Below are positions 24,298-36,994 of a DNA stretch of 64,000 nt, piece by piece. The notes under the pieces are model-generated. The model had not been told where the DNA came from. It ran no database searches and worked only from the letters and a program-made list of their open reading frames with translations. The stretch is from Pollenia angustigena (taxonomy: Eukaryota; Arthropoda; Insecta; Diptera; Polleniidae), in NCBI GenBank assembly GCA_930367215.1, contig OV884056.1, forward strand, positions 93,259,285-93,323,284, written 5' to 3'. The first letter of the stretch is position 1. The number at the start of each line of letters is the position of its first letter. The position numbers and the translations under genes were made by a program.

Positions 24298-26620
24298 CAA
24301 TCTGGAGTAACTTTATCACCAGTACAGTGATATGTCTTATTTTCATCTGTCACAATTCGGTCCATTTAATTATAATTTTCTGTTCACTGGTCACTGGATT
24401 AGTGTTTTATGAACAATTGACTCAAACTTTTCGCCGGGTTTGTTTTAAATAACTTTGATACAATTTATGCCAATTTGGTACAATTTTACCCTTGAGCCGG
24501 TACTATTTAAAAATTGTCACATCCCAACATGTTCTTTTTCTTACTTTTATTTATAAATAACGTTTTTGTTATTGTTTATGCTGCTGCGGCTACTGATGTT
24601 GTTGCTGTTGTTTTCGTTATCTCGTGAAGTTTTGCTTACTGACTGACTTAGAATTTACTTTTTTATTTCAATACAACAAAAAGAAAAACTAAAGAAGAAA
24701 ACAAAAATAAAATGTGGGTCAAAAGAGAAACTAACGGTAACTGACGTATAACAAGATCTATAGATCGATCTCACAGACACAAACACACACATACATACAG
24801 ACCCTTAAACACACATACACATACATATACATTCATATGTAGAAACATGATAAAAAAAAAACTTTTTATGAGAAATAAAGAAACAGATTTTGCTTTAAGA
24901 AGAAATCTAAGCAAAAATCTTTGAAGAAACCGAGTGTTTGTATAAAAATGCTAAAGTTTTTGGTAAAAGAAAATTGTAGTTTTAGTGTCTGCTTCTAGGT
25001 TTAAAAAAAAACCAAGATTTTGTATGCTTCACCCAACATTAAAGAAACAATCTAAGATGGAAGAAATGTTGGATTTTGCAGAAATTTAAAGATGTTTTAC
25101 AGCTTCAGGAAGTCATGAAGATACTGAGAGAAGTAGGGACCAAGAGGTTAAGAAGTGAATGTGGTTTTTCTGAAGACATGGGTACCTACAAATCTTGAAG
25201 TCACTTAAAAAATAAGAAGAAATTAAAGTTTTCTGCCGTTTCCTTTAACTAAACTTAATGCCAACATATACATATGTAAGTATGTATATAAAAATAAGAA
25301 AAAATGGTAAATGAATAATAAAAAAAAACCATAAGCAAGAAGTAAAAGAAAAAATATAAAGAAACAAGAAATTTATAAATAAACAAGTAATTTTTTCCAG
25401 CTCGGGTTTCTTTCATACGTTGTTGTTACTATTTTAAGTCTTCAACGAAAAGAAAGTGAAATTTGTTCATATTAACATGTTAATATCTCAAGTAAAAACA
25501 GAAATACAGTGAATACTTATACATGCATACTTATAGTAAAAAAAAATACTTACAATGTAAATACATGCATAGATAAATTAAGCACGTACGCATTAGATCA
25601 ACGTATTTAAATTTTAAAGCAGGGTGGCGCAGAATGAGCTAAATGGTTTTAATTGCTTATTTACCACAGCACAATAGCAGAGAGGGTGTAATGCTTTTAG
25701 GCTGATGTGCGTAACACATAAAAATATTGTTCTCTACAGCCACCTCAGAATCACTTTCTGGCCTTTACCCGGCTGGCTGGCTGGTTGTCCGTTCATGTAA
25801 CCTAGTGCGCAAAGTATTGTTTTACCGGGCCCACGATTGCCCAAGGGCCCTCATATGTGGTATACTCTCGAATAATCTTTTTTATATTCATACTGTTGTG
25901 TAGGGTATCAAATGGTTGGGTTAACCGACTATACTTTCTTACTTATTTATTTGTGCGATTATTACACTGTAGAAAACAGAAAAAAATAACGGGGTGCTGA
26001 CAATGGATTCTAAAAGATCACATAGGAATTTTATTTCAGGGGTAGGGGGCTTAAGCTTCCCCCTTTTGGCCTGTTCGTCTAGCATATCGGTACATGAAAC
26101 TTTGTGTTCTTTACATCTGAGGTATTAAGTATATTTAGCAACTTTTTAGAAAATATTATGGTTAATATTTTTGTAAAACATGTTAACCCTCTAACTCCAC
26201 TTAATATGGAAATTTTTGGCTTTGTTCTAATTATTCGTAAAAAATACCCCTTAATATGGGGGAAGGCATGGACGGAATGTTTTACAAAAATGTTGGCCAT
26301 GAAATTATGCTTCATATGTCTGAACACTCAAAAGCCCAGAACTTAACACAAACAGCAAAGCAAAAAACAGCCAAACTCAAGACTTAATAAAAATACGACA
26401 AGCGGTTGGGTTGTACTGCATAAGCTCATTTCATTCATTACGCCAACAATGCACAGTGGGGAGGTAGACATATTATATATCACAGCTTAGGAAATTATAT
26501 ATACTAGATTCCACAAAATTAAATATATTTTAACTTTTGTAAAATTCATTGAAGACATTTTGCAAAAAAATTGTGAAAAATGTGTCTTTGGAGTTTCTAT
26601 CTATAATATTTACAAATTTA
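24298..26620. other. AT-rich spacer with a repeat fragment
   Basis: CA/CATA-rich DNA lies at 24775-24840. An end-to-end deleted fragment of the 18778 family lies at about 25660-25950 (AGAGAGGGTGTAATGC to GACTATACTTTCTTACTT). The overlapping short open frames at 26079-26346 on both strands are palindrome-driven and not credible genes. Confidence 0.5.
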
Positions 26621-27128
26621 CTAGCGGACCCGGCGAACTACGCCTCGCCCCAATTTTAAGCCTTCAGACAAACTTTAGAGTAATAATACAACACAAATAT
26701 TTAAATTTTCAATGTGATTTATTTGAATGGAATCAGTACAGAGCGATTTGATGAACAATGTTTTTCGATTTGTTTTCCGGCGCAAAAACAAATAACGGTT
26801 TCCCAACACGCGAACATGCAACGTACAGCTGACCGTGCGAAAAACAGGGAAATTCGAGATTAATCCCACAGACTTCTAGTTAGTGGCCTTGAGATTTATT
26901 GATTGTCATCGAAAATGCTAATCGAACGGGGAACTGAATCCGCTTGAATTTGAATGAAAGGTCAGTTGGAATAATGGGAATTCGTGGATTAAGGACTTCC
27001 TCTCCTTTGAATTTGCCCTTGATGATTGTCGCCTGAATCACATTGTTCATTAGCTTTTTGACGAACAATCGCGTACCGTTGCACAATTTTGGAGGATTGA
27101 GATTCCGCAACATGATAATCGATCGCAC
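26621..27128 (-). pseudogene. Helitron 3' remnant: Pif1-like helicase C-terminus and CTAG end
   Basis: On the minus strand, codons from 27128 read NPPKLCNGTRLFVKKLMNN, then FPVRLAFSMTINKSQGH, a stop codon, and then GQLYVACSRVGKP and a natural end near 26741. This is the C-terminal part of the Pif1-like helicase of Helitron RepHel proteins, including the INKSQG helicase motif region and the AcSR motif. About 120 bp further on, the minus strand ends GGCG...CGCC (a short hairpin) plus GGGTCCGCTAG followed by T. That is the classic Helitron 3' terminus, CTAG inserted before T. The Rep domain and most of the helicase are missing. One in-frame stop replaces the residue after SQGH, so it is inactive. 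Confidence 0.88.
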
Positions 27129-27165
27129 CTTCAGCTGTAAATTAACACAAAATATAGTACAAAAA

Positions 27166-27370
27166 AATCAATTTTCGATTTTTCCAATATTCCGACTTTT
27201 GCGGAGAGATTTTCCGCATTTTTCGCAATTTTCCATGATTTACACTAAGAATTTTCGTTTACTTAATTTGGAAAGCCATTAAGGAATAAGTTCAGACAAA
27301 ATTTCATACAAAAAATCGATTTTCGATTTTTCCAATTTTCCGACTTTTCCGGAGGAATTTTCCGTAAAGA
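27166..27370. repeat. Two direct repeats 148 bp apart
   Basis: AATCAATTTTCGATTTTTCC at 27166 and AATCGATTTTCGATTTTTCC at 27314 start two similar blocks that also share GACTTTT(G/C)CGGAG. They adjoin the truncated side of the Helitron and may be part of it. Confidence 0.65.
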
Positions 27371-27813
27371 CTCAATACGGATATAAGACGCGCAAAATAG
27401 AAAGGGACATTAGGGTTTTGTTCAGGATAGCCATTTTACAGGTTTAAATACGTGTACCATCACTGAGCGTGTTGGTATTGGTCTCATTTGAAAGCGACAC
27501 ATCTCATGACGTCAGGAACGTGTTGGTCAACCTTGAAAACGCGCGTAGGTCGTCCCTACCTCTTGTTTTGTGTAGTTGGTTTTAACTGTTCCCTTTACGT
27601 AACTGGTGCCTTTCTCTGTGCGCTGTCACATATTGTTAAAAGATTTCAATGCTTAATGTAAGCCAAATTAAATTTCTTACAAACCCCACAACTCCCAAGT
27701 AACTTCCGAAAGTCCCCAAAAATTAGTTTTTTTAGTTTTTTGGGAATTTTTTCCCTACCAAATATGTGTCTCAGAATTCCCATTACACAAATATTATAAA
27801 CATATTGGGGCAT

Positions 27814-28426
27814 ACACAGAAAAAAAAAAAAATTATCTTATTTGAAAATCGAAAATCGCATATTTGATTAAGAAAAAATTTTGAATTTTCTGCGATGACG
27901 ATTTTTGCGGTATTGATAAAAAAGTTTGTAGTCATAGTTATTGAATTTTTAGTCAACAACGAAGTTTATGGAGTCAATAAAAAAAAGTTTTTGCCCAAAA
28001 TCATTTTTTTTTTTTTTTCAATAAAATGTTAACGTGATTTGCTAAAATAAATTGTGGGTTTATCGAATCTTAATTTATTTATTCATTAATTGTGATGTTC
28101 TAAATAAGCCAATTCCTATGCGCATTTCGTCATCAGGAAGCCTTTTTCCAAAGACTTTGGAAAAACTAAAGATATTATACAAATAAAACTGCTAAGCGAA
28201 TGAGAATTACAAACACTCAAGTCTTATTTGCAACGATATCAAAGCTATTAAAAAAATGGACAAGAGTTGTAAAAATTGTTTAATGAATATGAAGAAATAT
28301 TTAATTAGTTTATTATTAAATATGTTTTATTGAGTGCTATTTTGATAACTTTTTACAATGATTAAAAAAAAAATTTGTTTTTATTTTTATTTTGTTAAAC
28401 ATTTTCTTGAGATATTTTTTCTGTGT
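27814..28426. mobile_element. Possible element with ACACAGAAAAAA ends
   Basis: ACACAGAAAAAA at the left and TTTTTTCTGTGT at the right are inverted, as in the element at 34642-35284. No target duplication was found, so the boundaries are tentative. It contains a fragment (about 28090-28210) of the ATCATCAGGAA...AAAGATATT family also seen at 4260, 32520, 41200, 56900 and 59100. Confidence 0.45.
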
Positions 28427-28589
28427 ACAAGCGCTGCTTAAAATTAAATTTTTGATTCTGGCTTTAAAAAGTCCGAAAATGTTGTACAGTGTTATTATAA
28501 GAGTATTTTTTTTTTTTTTTTTTTTTTGGTTTCTTTTATAAGCTTTGAAATATTATATCCTGAAAGGTGTTGCCGTTTTATGCTATGCA

Positions 28590-28930
28590 CATACGTGCTC
28601 TTTTTAACATAATTTCCAGATTCTTCCGCAAGATTTCGGGTGTAATGGCCATAATTTTATTTCGAATGTTGGCTTCTAGCTTGAGAATTGTTCTGGGCTT
28701 GTTAACATAGTTTAATTTTTCCAAATACATTCCCAAAGAAAACTGTCAGGAGCTGTTAGATCCCATGAAACAAATGCCAGTTAAAATCGCTTGAGCGCAA
28801 AATAATGTGTTTGCTCCGTATGTCTCTTTCCCAAGCAATTGAGGCACCTGCAGTACGCATTGTGGCTTCATCAAACCACCAGCCTGGATAATTTTCCATA
28901 GCCGGTCTAACAAAAATAGGAATAGCTTAT
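28590..28930 (-). pseudogene. Tc1/mariner-type transposase remnant, C-terminal part
   Basis: Minus-strand fragments read RSSDFNWH, then WDLTAPDSFLW, then, after a frameshift, YLEKLNYVNKPRTILKLEA and ILRKNLEIMLKRARMCIA. This corresponds to the end of the DDE domain of Tc1/mariner (IS630-type) transposases, where the last catalytic Asp sits in the pattern PDLTP-CDFFLWG. Here the context is diverged and frameshifted. A long T run lies at 28507-28527. It belongs to the same broad group as the copy at 41818-43003. Confidence 0.7.
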
Positions 28931-30024
28931 CCCACCAACAATAAATTTCAGTTTATCAATAGTAAGAATTGGGTACTTAGCACATTAAAACTAAATCTTA
29001 TTAAAAAAATAAGAATTGAAAAAGTAATAAAAGATTTAAACCATTTAGCTAATTCTGCGACACTCTGTGCTTACAAATTACAGTGAATTACAAAAATGGA
29101 AGAAATAAAAATTCGGAAATTAGCACGCCATAGAGAAATCTTATTTATAATAAATTTTGAATTCCCAAAAATAACTTTGAAGATAATTCTCTGAAAACTT
29201 TTTTGTTTCATTTTCAATTAAGAGCGTGCGTTTTCACTTTTAAAGATAGTTTCACGTTGATGTTTTTATTTGTATAGCAAACAGATGTTTGCTTATATTG
29301 GCGCTGATAGTCAACTTATGTCGTCGCACAATTGGCCGATAAATATCGGCCTATTTGTTACATTTTGATTAACATTTTGCTAAAGAGGGTTCGCATTATC
29401 TGTAAAACATGGTTGCTTTTAATTGTCTAAAATTAGCAAGATTTCGGCGCAGATTGCCGTATGTTAAAAAATTAAGTGCGTTCACAATATCAAAATTTTT
29501 TTAATATTATATTAATTATTATCTCTTACATACAAGCACTTACGCTAAATAGCCTTAATTGTGTTAGATGTGGCATTTTTCTATTGAAAAAAAAAGGTTT
29601 TTAATTGCTGCATAATTTCTAAAAATTAAAAAGTTTATTTTTATTACACTAGTCTACAAATTTGGAAAAAAAATGGACTGCAGAAACTAAGCATGTTTTT
29701 GCGCTGAATTGGGCTATCACGTCTTGTTCATTTGTTATCGCATGCTGGCAATACTGTAAAACAGTCAATACTGACACTACAATTTCACAATTATTTATTT
29801 GACAGAAGCCCACATTCATTATAAATCTTCATAGTAGCAGCGTTTAAGCATGTCAGGGAGATCGTGTGTTACTAATTCAAGCTATTTTTGCTTTGTGTGT
29901 GGTGAATATTTGGTTGGAAAAAAAGAATATACAAAATCAGAATCATAAAAATATGTATATTTATATTATTTTGGTTTTGCAGTCAGAAACTTGGACAAAC
30001 CATAGACACCGACAATGTTTTGCA
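28931..30024. other. AT-rich spacer
   Basis: No gene, repeat boundary or inverted terminus was recognised. Confidence 0.4.
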
Positions 30025-30173
30025 TATCGAGGGTTATTTTTCAAATAGTGCTATCTGAAAAATCACAATTTTACAGGAGAGCGAAAAAACTGATTTTTTC
30101 GATAACTCTAGGAGTAATAACTCAACTTTATTTTACAATGTCATTAAAAATGAACGTCTAAATCATACATATA

Positions 30174-31748
30174 CAGTACTTTTCGCTTATAGTCACATCC
30201 TTTAGTTGCAACCATAACATGGAATATATCGCTAATTCACATATATGTAGGGTTGCCATCCGTCCTCTTTTCCCCGGACACCGTACTCTTTTTTTGGGTA
30301 TCCGGGGCAGTCCTACTTCTTTTTCATCAAGTGTCCGGGGTTGTCCGGCTTTTTACACCTTCATTGAAAATTTGTTCCTGCATTTAAACTTTAAATCACA
30401 GGTCACAAAATTCATTAAAAAAAAGATTTAGGTGCTCTGGTTTTTTTTTTAAGATAGGAATGATTTGATTTTTGGGGACGTAACGTGACAAAAAGAGTAC
30501 TTTTCTTTGAAAATGGAGCTTCCAAAAAAAAATCCAACAAATAAGCAAAGCAACCTTATCAATGTCGTTACTTTTGTTCAAATAAATACTTATTGCTCAA
30601 ATGACCATATTAAAATTTTATTTTAAAATTATTTTTGGAAAGAAATAAAAAATCATATCTTAAAAAAAAGTACATCCTTCAAAGTTTCAGGATTTTGAAA
30701 GAACAGTTTGAAGTATTATATAAAAAAAACTCAGCAAACAAATAGGGTTTTGACTAAGTCCATTTTTAAAATTTAATATTTTGCAAAGACATTTTTTTCA
30801 AATATATTTATTGTAGCCTTAAGTATTCTCTTTAAACTGACAAAAATCATCTTCGTATGTAAAGTAGTTTTCGAGATATTAAAAAAATAAACTCAACACA
30901 TTCGGCTTATTCGGCGAAATTATGACATTTTGAATATGACATAACTTTTGAAAAAAATTAAAAAATTGTTTTTCGTTGATATATGTTCTTTGCGGGATGA
31001 AAGAAACCCTCTCGCCAAATTTCATTCAAATCGAAAGGGGTCAAGTCCCACTCTAGGTCGATTTGACATGGAATTACCCATATTAAGTTTTTGTGTAAAA
31101 ACAAATTATGGTTGTTAATTTGTATGCCGTCGTTAATTTTATTAAAATGAGGTTGTTTAGGAAGTGTCCTCTTTTTTCAAGCAAATGTCCTACATTTTTT
31201 ATGCTGGCGTCCTCTTTTTCTCAAAATAGAAATGGCAAGCCTACATATATGCCACTATGATGCATATAACCGAATTTGAATATAATCAAGTTATGTGAAT
31301 AAAGGAAATACAAAATTAATATAAATTACACCGACATCAGGCTTATGGTTGTACAACAGAGTTACATACTGTATAAAAAAAAGTTAAAAAAATAACAAGA
31401 TATTTCATAACTGATACCAACGGCAAAAACTAATTTTTTACGAGTAGAGAGTTGATGACAAAAATTAAATGATTTAATTCATTCTTTCTTTGGATGGATT
31501 TTTGATGCGAATACTAAAAACAACTGAGTAAATTTTGCTAATGTGACTATAACGCCATTAATTTGCTTTACTTTTTCCTTTGACTACTGTTGATAAATGG
31601 CATATATGGCAAATGTGCTTATATCGCTAAATGGACTATAACGTTAAAACTTTATATTAAATTAACTTATAGCGGCAAAATAAACAGATAAAATGGACTA
31701 TATCGCTAATGTGACTATAAGCGAAGTGACTATAAACGAAAAGTACTG
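30174..31748. mobile_element. pogo-like MITE in copy B, split by a hAT insertion
   Basis: It has CAGTACTTTTCGCTTATAGT ends bordered by TA, as in copy A. It is lengthened by the hAT-type element at 30248-31243. Near its right end there is a short local duplication of the GTGACTATAA-GCGAA kind that is absent from copy A. Confidence 0.75.
30248..31243. mobile_element. hAT-like element (996 bp) with 8-bp duplication
   Basis: It has terminal inverted repeats TAGGGTTGCCAT and ATGGCAAGCCTA and a perfect 8-bp duplication CATATATG (30240-30247 and 31244-31251). The empty site is intact in copy A at 2984-2991. Subterminal TCCTCTTTT modules occur at both ends, in inverted orientation. There is no coding capacity. 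Confidence 0.92.
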
Positions 31749-33455
31749 TATTAATATGTCTGATAGCACTATTTACAAATTAAAATTTTATCGACTTGAA
31801 CATTGAAATAAGCAGATAGCACTATTTGAGCAAAAATAAAATGAGCTGTAATAAATACTTGTTGAGACTTTAATTAAGTGACACGATTTTTTATTAAAAC
31901 AATTAGTAAAGTTTAAAGAAACGCATAATCATGTTAACTGAACTCGAAATTAAGTTAAAGTTTAACACTAATGTTTATTGAAAAGCAATAAATAATTTAA
32001 CTTTATCCACATATTTTAAATTATCATAAAAATAATGACATTCTTGCGAAATAGCAGACTTCAATGTTTTGGAAATGCATCCGTTTGCTTAGCTGAAAAG
32101 AACGTGGGCTAGATTATAAGGGTTTCGCTTTTATTTATATGATCGCTGCACAGTGTGGGAAATTTGGAAAAAAATGGAAATAATTCTATATTCTATAAAC
32201 GGTTGGTCCGATTGGAATGCAGTTTGAGGTGAAAATTAAAAAGTTGTAGTCGAGCTTAGGTCTTGGATTTGAGCAGGAGAGGTGCTTTAGGTTCCCATAT
32301 TAGGACATCTCAGGTATAACAAAAACTAAAAACGATCCTTAATTCTTAATTGCTAAAAATAATTTTTTAGAGAAATGCGCTTGCCGAGTACTCCATAATT
32401 GGTACAGTATTTTGGAAATATAAGACTCAAATTCATCATAATTTGTTTGAAATATGTTTTTGTGACTTATCAACAAGATTTTGTTTGTCGTGCTTAATTC
32501 CTAATTTTTATTTTTGATAAAAACACTTAATTTTATTGCTGATGGGATAAGCTATTAAACATACGCATTTCACTGGTTGCATAGGCCAGATCATCAGGAA
32601 ACTTCATCCAAAGATTTTAGAAAATTTAAAGATATTATACAAATAAATTCGCTTAACAGTTTTATTTGTATAATACCATGCACAAGAAAATTTTGGCCAT
32701 GACTTTGTCTGAGGTGGTCCATTCGGACGGTCAAATTTTGGGCGAATCGTTCGACTTTGTATTACCCGATATGTGTATAATAATTCTGCAATATGAATAC
32801 TAAAGCGGCTCATACACTTGCAATAAAATTGTTCAATTGTATGCGATATTCGATGGTAGCACAATGTATTGGCAACAATCAAAAGCATTTTTATTTTTAT
32901 TGCACAACGAAAAGAAAGTGAAATGTGTTGGCAACAATGCTGTTTATGTTATTCCTATAGTTTATGTACACCTTTTTATTGAATAAATGAAAACATTGTG
33001 ACTTATTGCATAATATAGGACAAAATTGAAATAATATGGCGAATATCATATACAATAATATTGCAAGTGTATGGGCCGCTTAAGACCCTTGCTTGGTAGC
33101 AATTATATTTCTAAAAACACTAATTTTAGAGAATTTTCGGCTGTTTTTTTGGGAATTGTGGAATTCGTTTTGTAAGTTTAATAAAATGTTAAGTTGGTTT
33201 GTATTAAGCATTAAAACATGTATTTACTTGTAAAATTTCATTGAATAATATTAGCTAACAAAGATTTTATTAGATAAATTAAAATTTATATTGTTTACAA
33301 AAACTCATAAAACTATTTTTTGCAGTTTTTTGCAAAATTTCAACAACGAATTTAAAAATTATATTAGTTTATGAAATCTAGACACAATTCCCAACTCTTT
33401 GATGTATAATATGTCTACTTTGTAATAACACTTTTTATCATTTTAGTATATGAAG

Positions 33456-33994
33456 CAGTGTTCGAAAATAAACACTAAATATCGCATTTTAATGTTCAGT
33501 TCGGTAGATTTGTGGAAAACACAAACGCTAATAGTGTTTGTGTAGAAATTCATTAAAAAAATAACGTTTCCCTGTTTGTCATCTTTCGAACACAAAAATA
33601 ATGCTGTTTTCATCATACTCAACAAATGATGAGAACATTAAAATCCGTTCGGTTTTTTTTGAAAATCCACGAACTTCAATGTGTTCGGTTCGGCTCGTTA
33701 ATGTTCGTCGCTTTTTGCTGATAAAAAAAACCAAACATCTTTTACAAAAACAAAATACACACACGAAAAAAACATTATAGAACATTAAAATATAATGTTT
33801 TTCTACAGTATCACTACAATTGTTCTGTTTTTCAACGAAGAACCGAACATTATATAATGTTCGGTTATTTCTTGAAAATAGTTACGAACGGTATTAAGGT
33901 TTGTGTATGTTTACACAAACACTAAAAAAATAGATATCGTTCATCGGTGTGTGAGCCGAACGCTAAATAATGTACTGTTTATTTTCGAACACTG
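33456..33994. mobile_element. hAT-type MITE, CAGTGTTCGAAAATA family (539 bp)
   Basis: The ends are CAGTGTTCGAAAATAAACA and its complement, with a perfect 8-bp duplication ATATGAAG (33448-33455 and 33995-34002). The site is empty in copy A. The interior is rich in GAACATTA/TAATGTTC palindromes. Relatives lie at 53040-53215 (one end) and 57544-58298. Confidence 0.93.
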
Positions 33995-34218
33995 ATATGA
34001 AGTAATATTTTTTATGTAGATAGCACTTTTTAGCAAAGAAAAAAAAAAGGCTGTGTTAGATAGCACAAAACAACATTTATGAAAAAAAAACGTTTTGAGA
34101 AATTTTTTTTTTCAAATTTAAATGACAGATGGATGACCCTTCCGTTAGTGAACACGTTTCTATAAAAAAAATTTTTTTGAAAAATTTCAGATGGCACTAT
34201 TTGAAAAATAACCCTCGA

Positions 34219-34641
34219 TATTCTTCATTCGCTTTTAGATATTTTTCCAAAAAAAAACTAGGTGCAGTGAGCGCGAACAAGGGGAGCGTGCTCACCAAGA
34301 CTTAATGAAAATTTAAAGAATTTATCAAGGATTTTGAGATAAAACCATGCTGGGAGACTATTGCTGGTCTCTAATACGTGAAGCCGAACCAACAAAATAC
34401 AAACGACGTTCAAATAACGCCATTTACTTTTGAAAATTCGTTTATTTTTAAATAAACTAGTAATTTTTGTATGTAAGAAACGAATAAAAACATTTTTTTG
34501 TATCGCGAAAACCTGACGTGATAGAGAAACCCCAATTACAGATTCGAATTCAGCCCACTAAATTACCCTAGGAAAGATATTTGGTTACACTCCAGTCCAA
34601 AACCTTGTTGGCTAGTGCTACTTTTCCGTATCATGACATGC
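34219..34641. other. Spacer between elements
   Basis: No gene or repeat was recognised. Confidence 0.4.
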
Positions 34642-35284
34642 ACACACAGAAAAAAATCAATGTAAAATCGTCGAAAACAATGTTTATTTTACCGTTTTTG
34701 GTAGTGATTTTGCTTCATAGTTACTTCATGTTAAATTAACATGATTTTAAAATAACTAAAATTCATGTTAATTTAACATTGCGGTAGAGTTATAGCAAAA
34801 TGTCATTTATATTGAAATAACAATCCGAATCACGTTGAATAAAAGAAGCTTTAGAGACAACATCTGCATTTACTTACGAATAATTCGAAACACTTACCCC
34901 TGTAATACATGTTTCACTTATTTTGAATTCCCCTTTGTTAACAGAAGCATCAGCAGAATAGTCCGATATGGTTTTCGTCATCATTCTACTTTGAAAACTT
35001 GATTAACTATTTAACTAAATAAGTTTAACTAAAAGAATACGGGAATTTTCTTCTTTTTATAACATATTTTATTATACAAAAATAAATAAATGTATGTTTT
35101 TCTATACAAAACAAGTAAAACTGGTTTTTATGGTTTTGAACCATGTTATTTTAACATTTTTAATTTACAGTTAATTTAAAACAATGGTAATTTTAAATAG
35201 AGTCCATAATTTTGCAGAAATTTACTATGATTTTTAATCAGCATTGCGCCATGTTAATTTAACATTAATATTTTTTCTGTGTGT
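34642..35284. mobile_element. MITE with ACACACAGAAAAAA ends
   Basis: It has inverted ACACACAGAAAAAA/TTTTTTCTGTGTGT ends and a perfect ACATGC direct repeat on both sides (34636-34641 and 35285-35290). The inside repeats the palindrome-like CATGTTAATTTAACAT at least four times, probably as transposase-binding or structural modules. A partial relative lies at 39725-39985. Superfamily unassigned. Confidence 0.75.
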
Positions 35285-35631
35285 ACATGCATACCAGCAG
35301 TAGCTCGTTTCTGTATTTCTCGCATCGTTAAATTTCTTACATGAAGTGTGAAACAAAAAATTGCATCGTTTCTCGATTTATGAGATAAAAGTGTTTCTGT
35401 ATTTGAATGCGAAAACAGACACAACAAATTCTGTTTATACTGGAATATTTCCAGTCAAATAAAAGCGAAACGTCAACAAAAGGCATAAATATAATAAAAA
35501 CAGGGCTGCCAGATTTGACGAGTTATCGTCATCTTGACGATTTTTTGTTCCGATATTAACAAAGTGACGTTTTGATGATTTTTGCTAAAAAAGTGACGAA
35601 ATCAAAAATATTTTATAATTTTGTTGTTATA

Positions 35632-36074
35632 CCGTGTTCAGATATACCTTTTTTATTGAGTCAATATTCGGTTAATTGACATAATTATTTTTCTGTTCAC
35701 ATATACACAATTTAGCTAACTCAATTTATATTACTACTACATACAACTTTCAACGTAAACAAAAAGGTACATGTATAAGAAAATGTAAACAACTTTTGAC
35801 ATCTTTAAGGAATAAACATCTGGTTTTTTCGCAGACCAAATGGATGGGCCTTTTTTGTTGTAATTTCAATTGCCAAATGTCAAAACACTGTTTAGTAAGT
35901 TGTGTTTTGCTTAATAAACACACTTGTTACAGTGTCGCATTTTAATTTTACTCAATATTTATAACAATTTCGTATTAATTGAGCAATAACTAAATTGCAA
36001 TTTTGTATGGATAATTGAGCTCAATAATGGCATTTATTGCGTAAAACTCAATTAAGGTGCATATCTGAACACGG
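35632..36074. mobile_element. TA-flanked MITE, CCGTGTTCAGATAT ends
   Basis: 443 bp with inverted CCGTGTTCAGATAT/ATATCTGAACACGG ends, each bordered by TA. The inside has TTAATTGA/TCAATTAA motifs. It is probably a Tc1/mariner-type MITE. Confidence 0.75.
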
Positions 36075-36994
36075 TATTACTTTCTATAGAAATTCATCTT
36101 GAATTTTTAAATTTCAAACACTTCTATTTTGTGGCGTTGAAAATTGAAAAAAAAAATAATATGAATGGCTGTAGAGAGCAACAACAAATTTATAAAATAT
36201 TTTTGATTTTGTTTTTGCTTTTAATGAAATTGTTGGCGTTGCGTTTTACACTTAGTCTTCGAAATAAGATAATTAAAAATATTTGTATATGTTTGTTTAT
36301 TAGAAAAAAAGATATCTTTAGAAACAAGGGCTAAATTTTTATATTTATCCCTATTGTGATTGATATTTGATATTCTTATCTTATATGTACACTTTTGTGC
36401 CAAAACCATTATTCCGGCAAGAAAGAAATTTGTTTGTCTCCCAGTAAACACTTTTTCAAAATGGATAGCTTCTTTCACTCGTTATTTAGTAGCTTTCTTC
36501 CATAAGAACTTCGATAACTACTTTTTTCTGGATGTATTTAGATAAAAAAATATGACTTACTTTTGAATTTGTTCATTTTGGCCCAACCCTTGTAAAATTC
36601 ATTAGTTCTTCAGTAGAATTGTATGTAGTGCTTTTATGTGTTTCTGATTACTTAACATATTATTTTGTAGGCGAAGATTTTACTGGGTCTTTAACCGTTT
36701 ATTTATGAACCGATTTTTTTAATTTTAACTACCAGGTATTGTACTAATGCCCAATTTTCAGGATAGTATTTAAATCAATATTAAGTTAATTTTCATAACA
36801 AACTTAAATCGTATTTAAAACAGATTGGTTTTTTGAGTTTTATGTGAAAAGTCTTATTTAATTAAGATAAAAGTATGGTAGCACTACTAAATACAAAAAA
36901 AAAAATATAAAAAAGTGTATTTATTTACAAGGTGGTCTGAAAAAAACAGCTGACTGTTAATGCTTTGCCTGTTGTTGTTGTATTGTTGTGATAT

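Larger units (their letters stand above)
30027..34218. mobile_element. Copy B of the 2.65-kb inverted-repeat transposon
   Basis: It is nearly identical to 2771-6517 along its shared length and has the same TCGAGGGTTATTTTTCAAAT termini. It is flanked by TA on both sides. It carries the same internal pogo-like MITE, plus two hAT-type insertions absent from copy A, and it lacks copy A's insertion. No transposase frame survives. Confidence 0.87.

Noticed and set aside
30248..31243. Gene start in the GTCC/CCGG-rich part of this element (frame at 30219)
   Set aside because: The frame straddles the insertion boundary and target duplication, so it cannot be an original gene.
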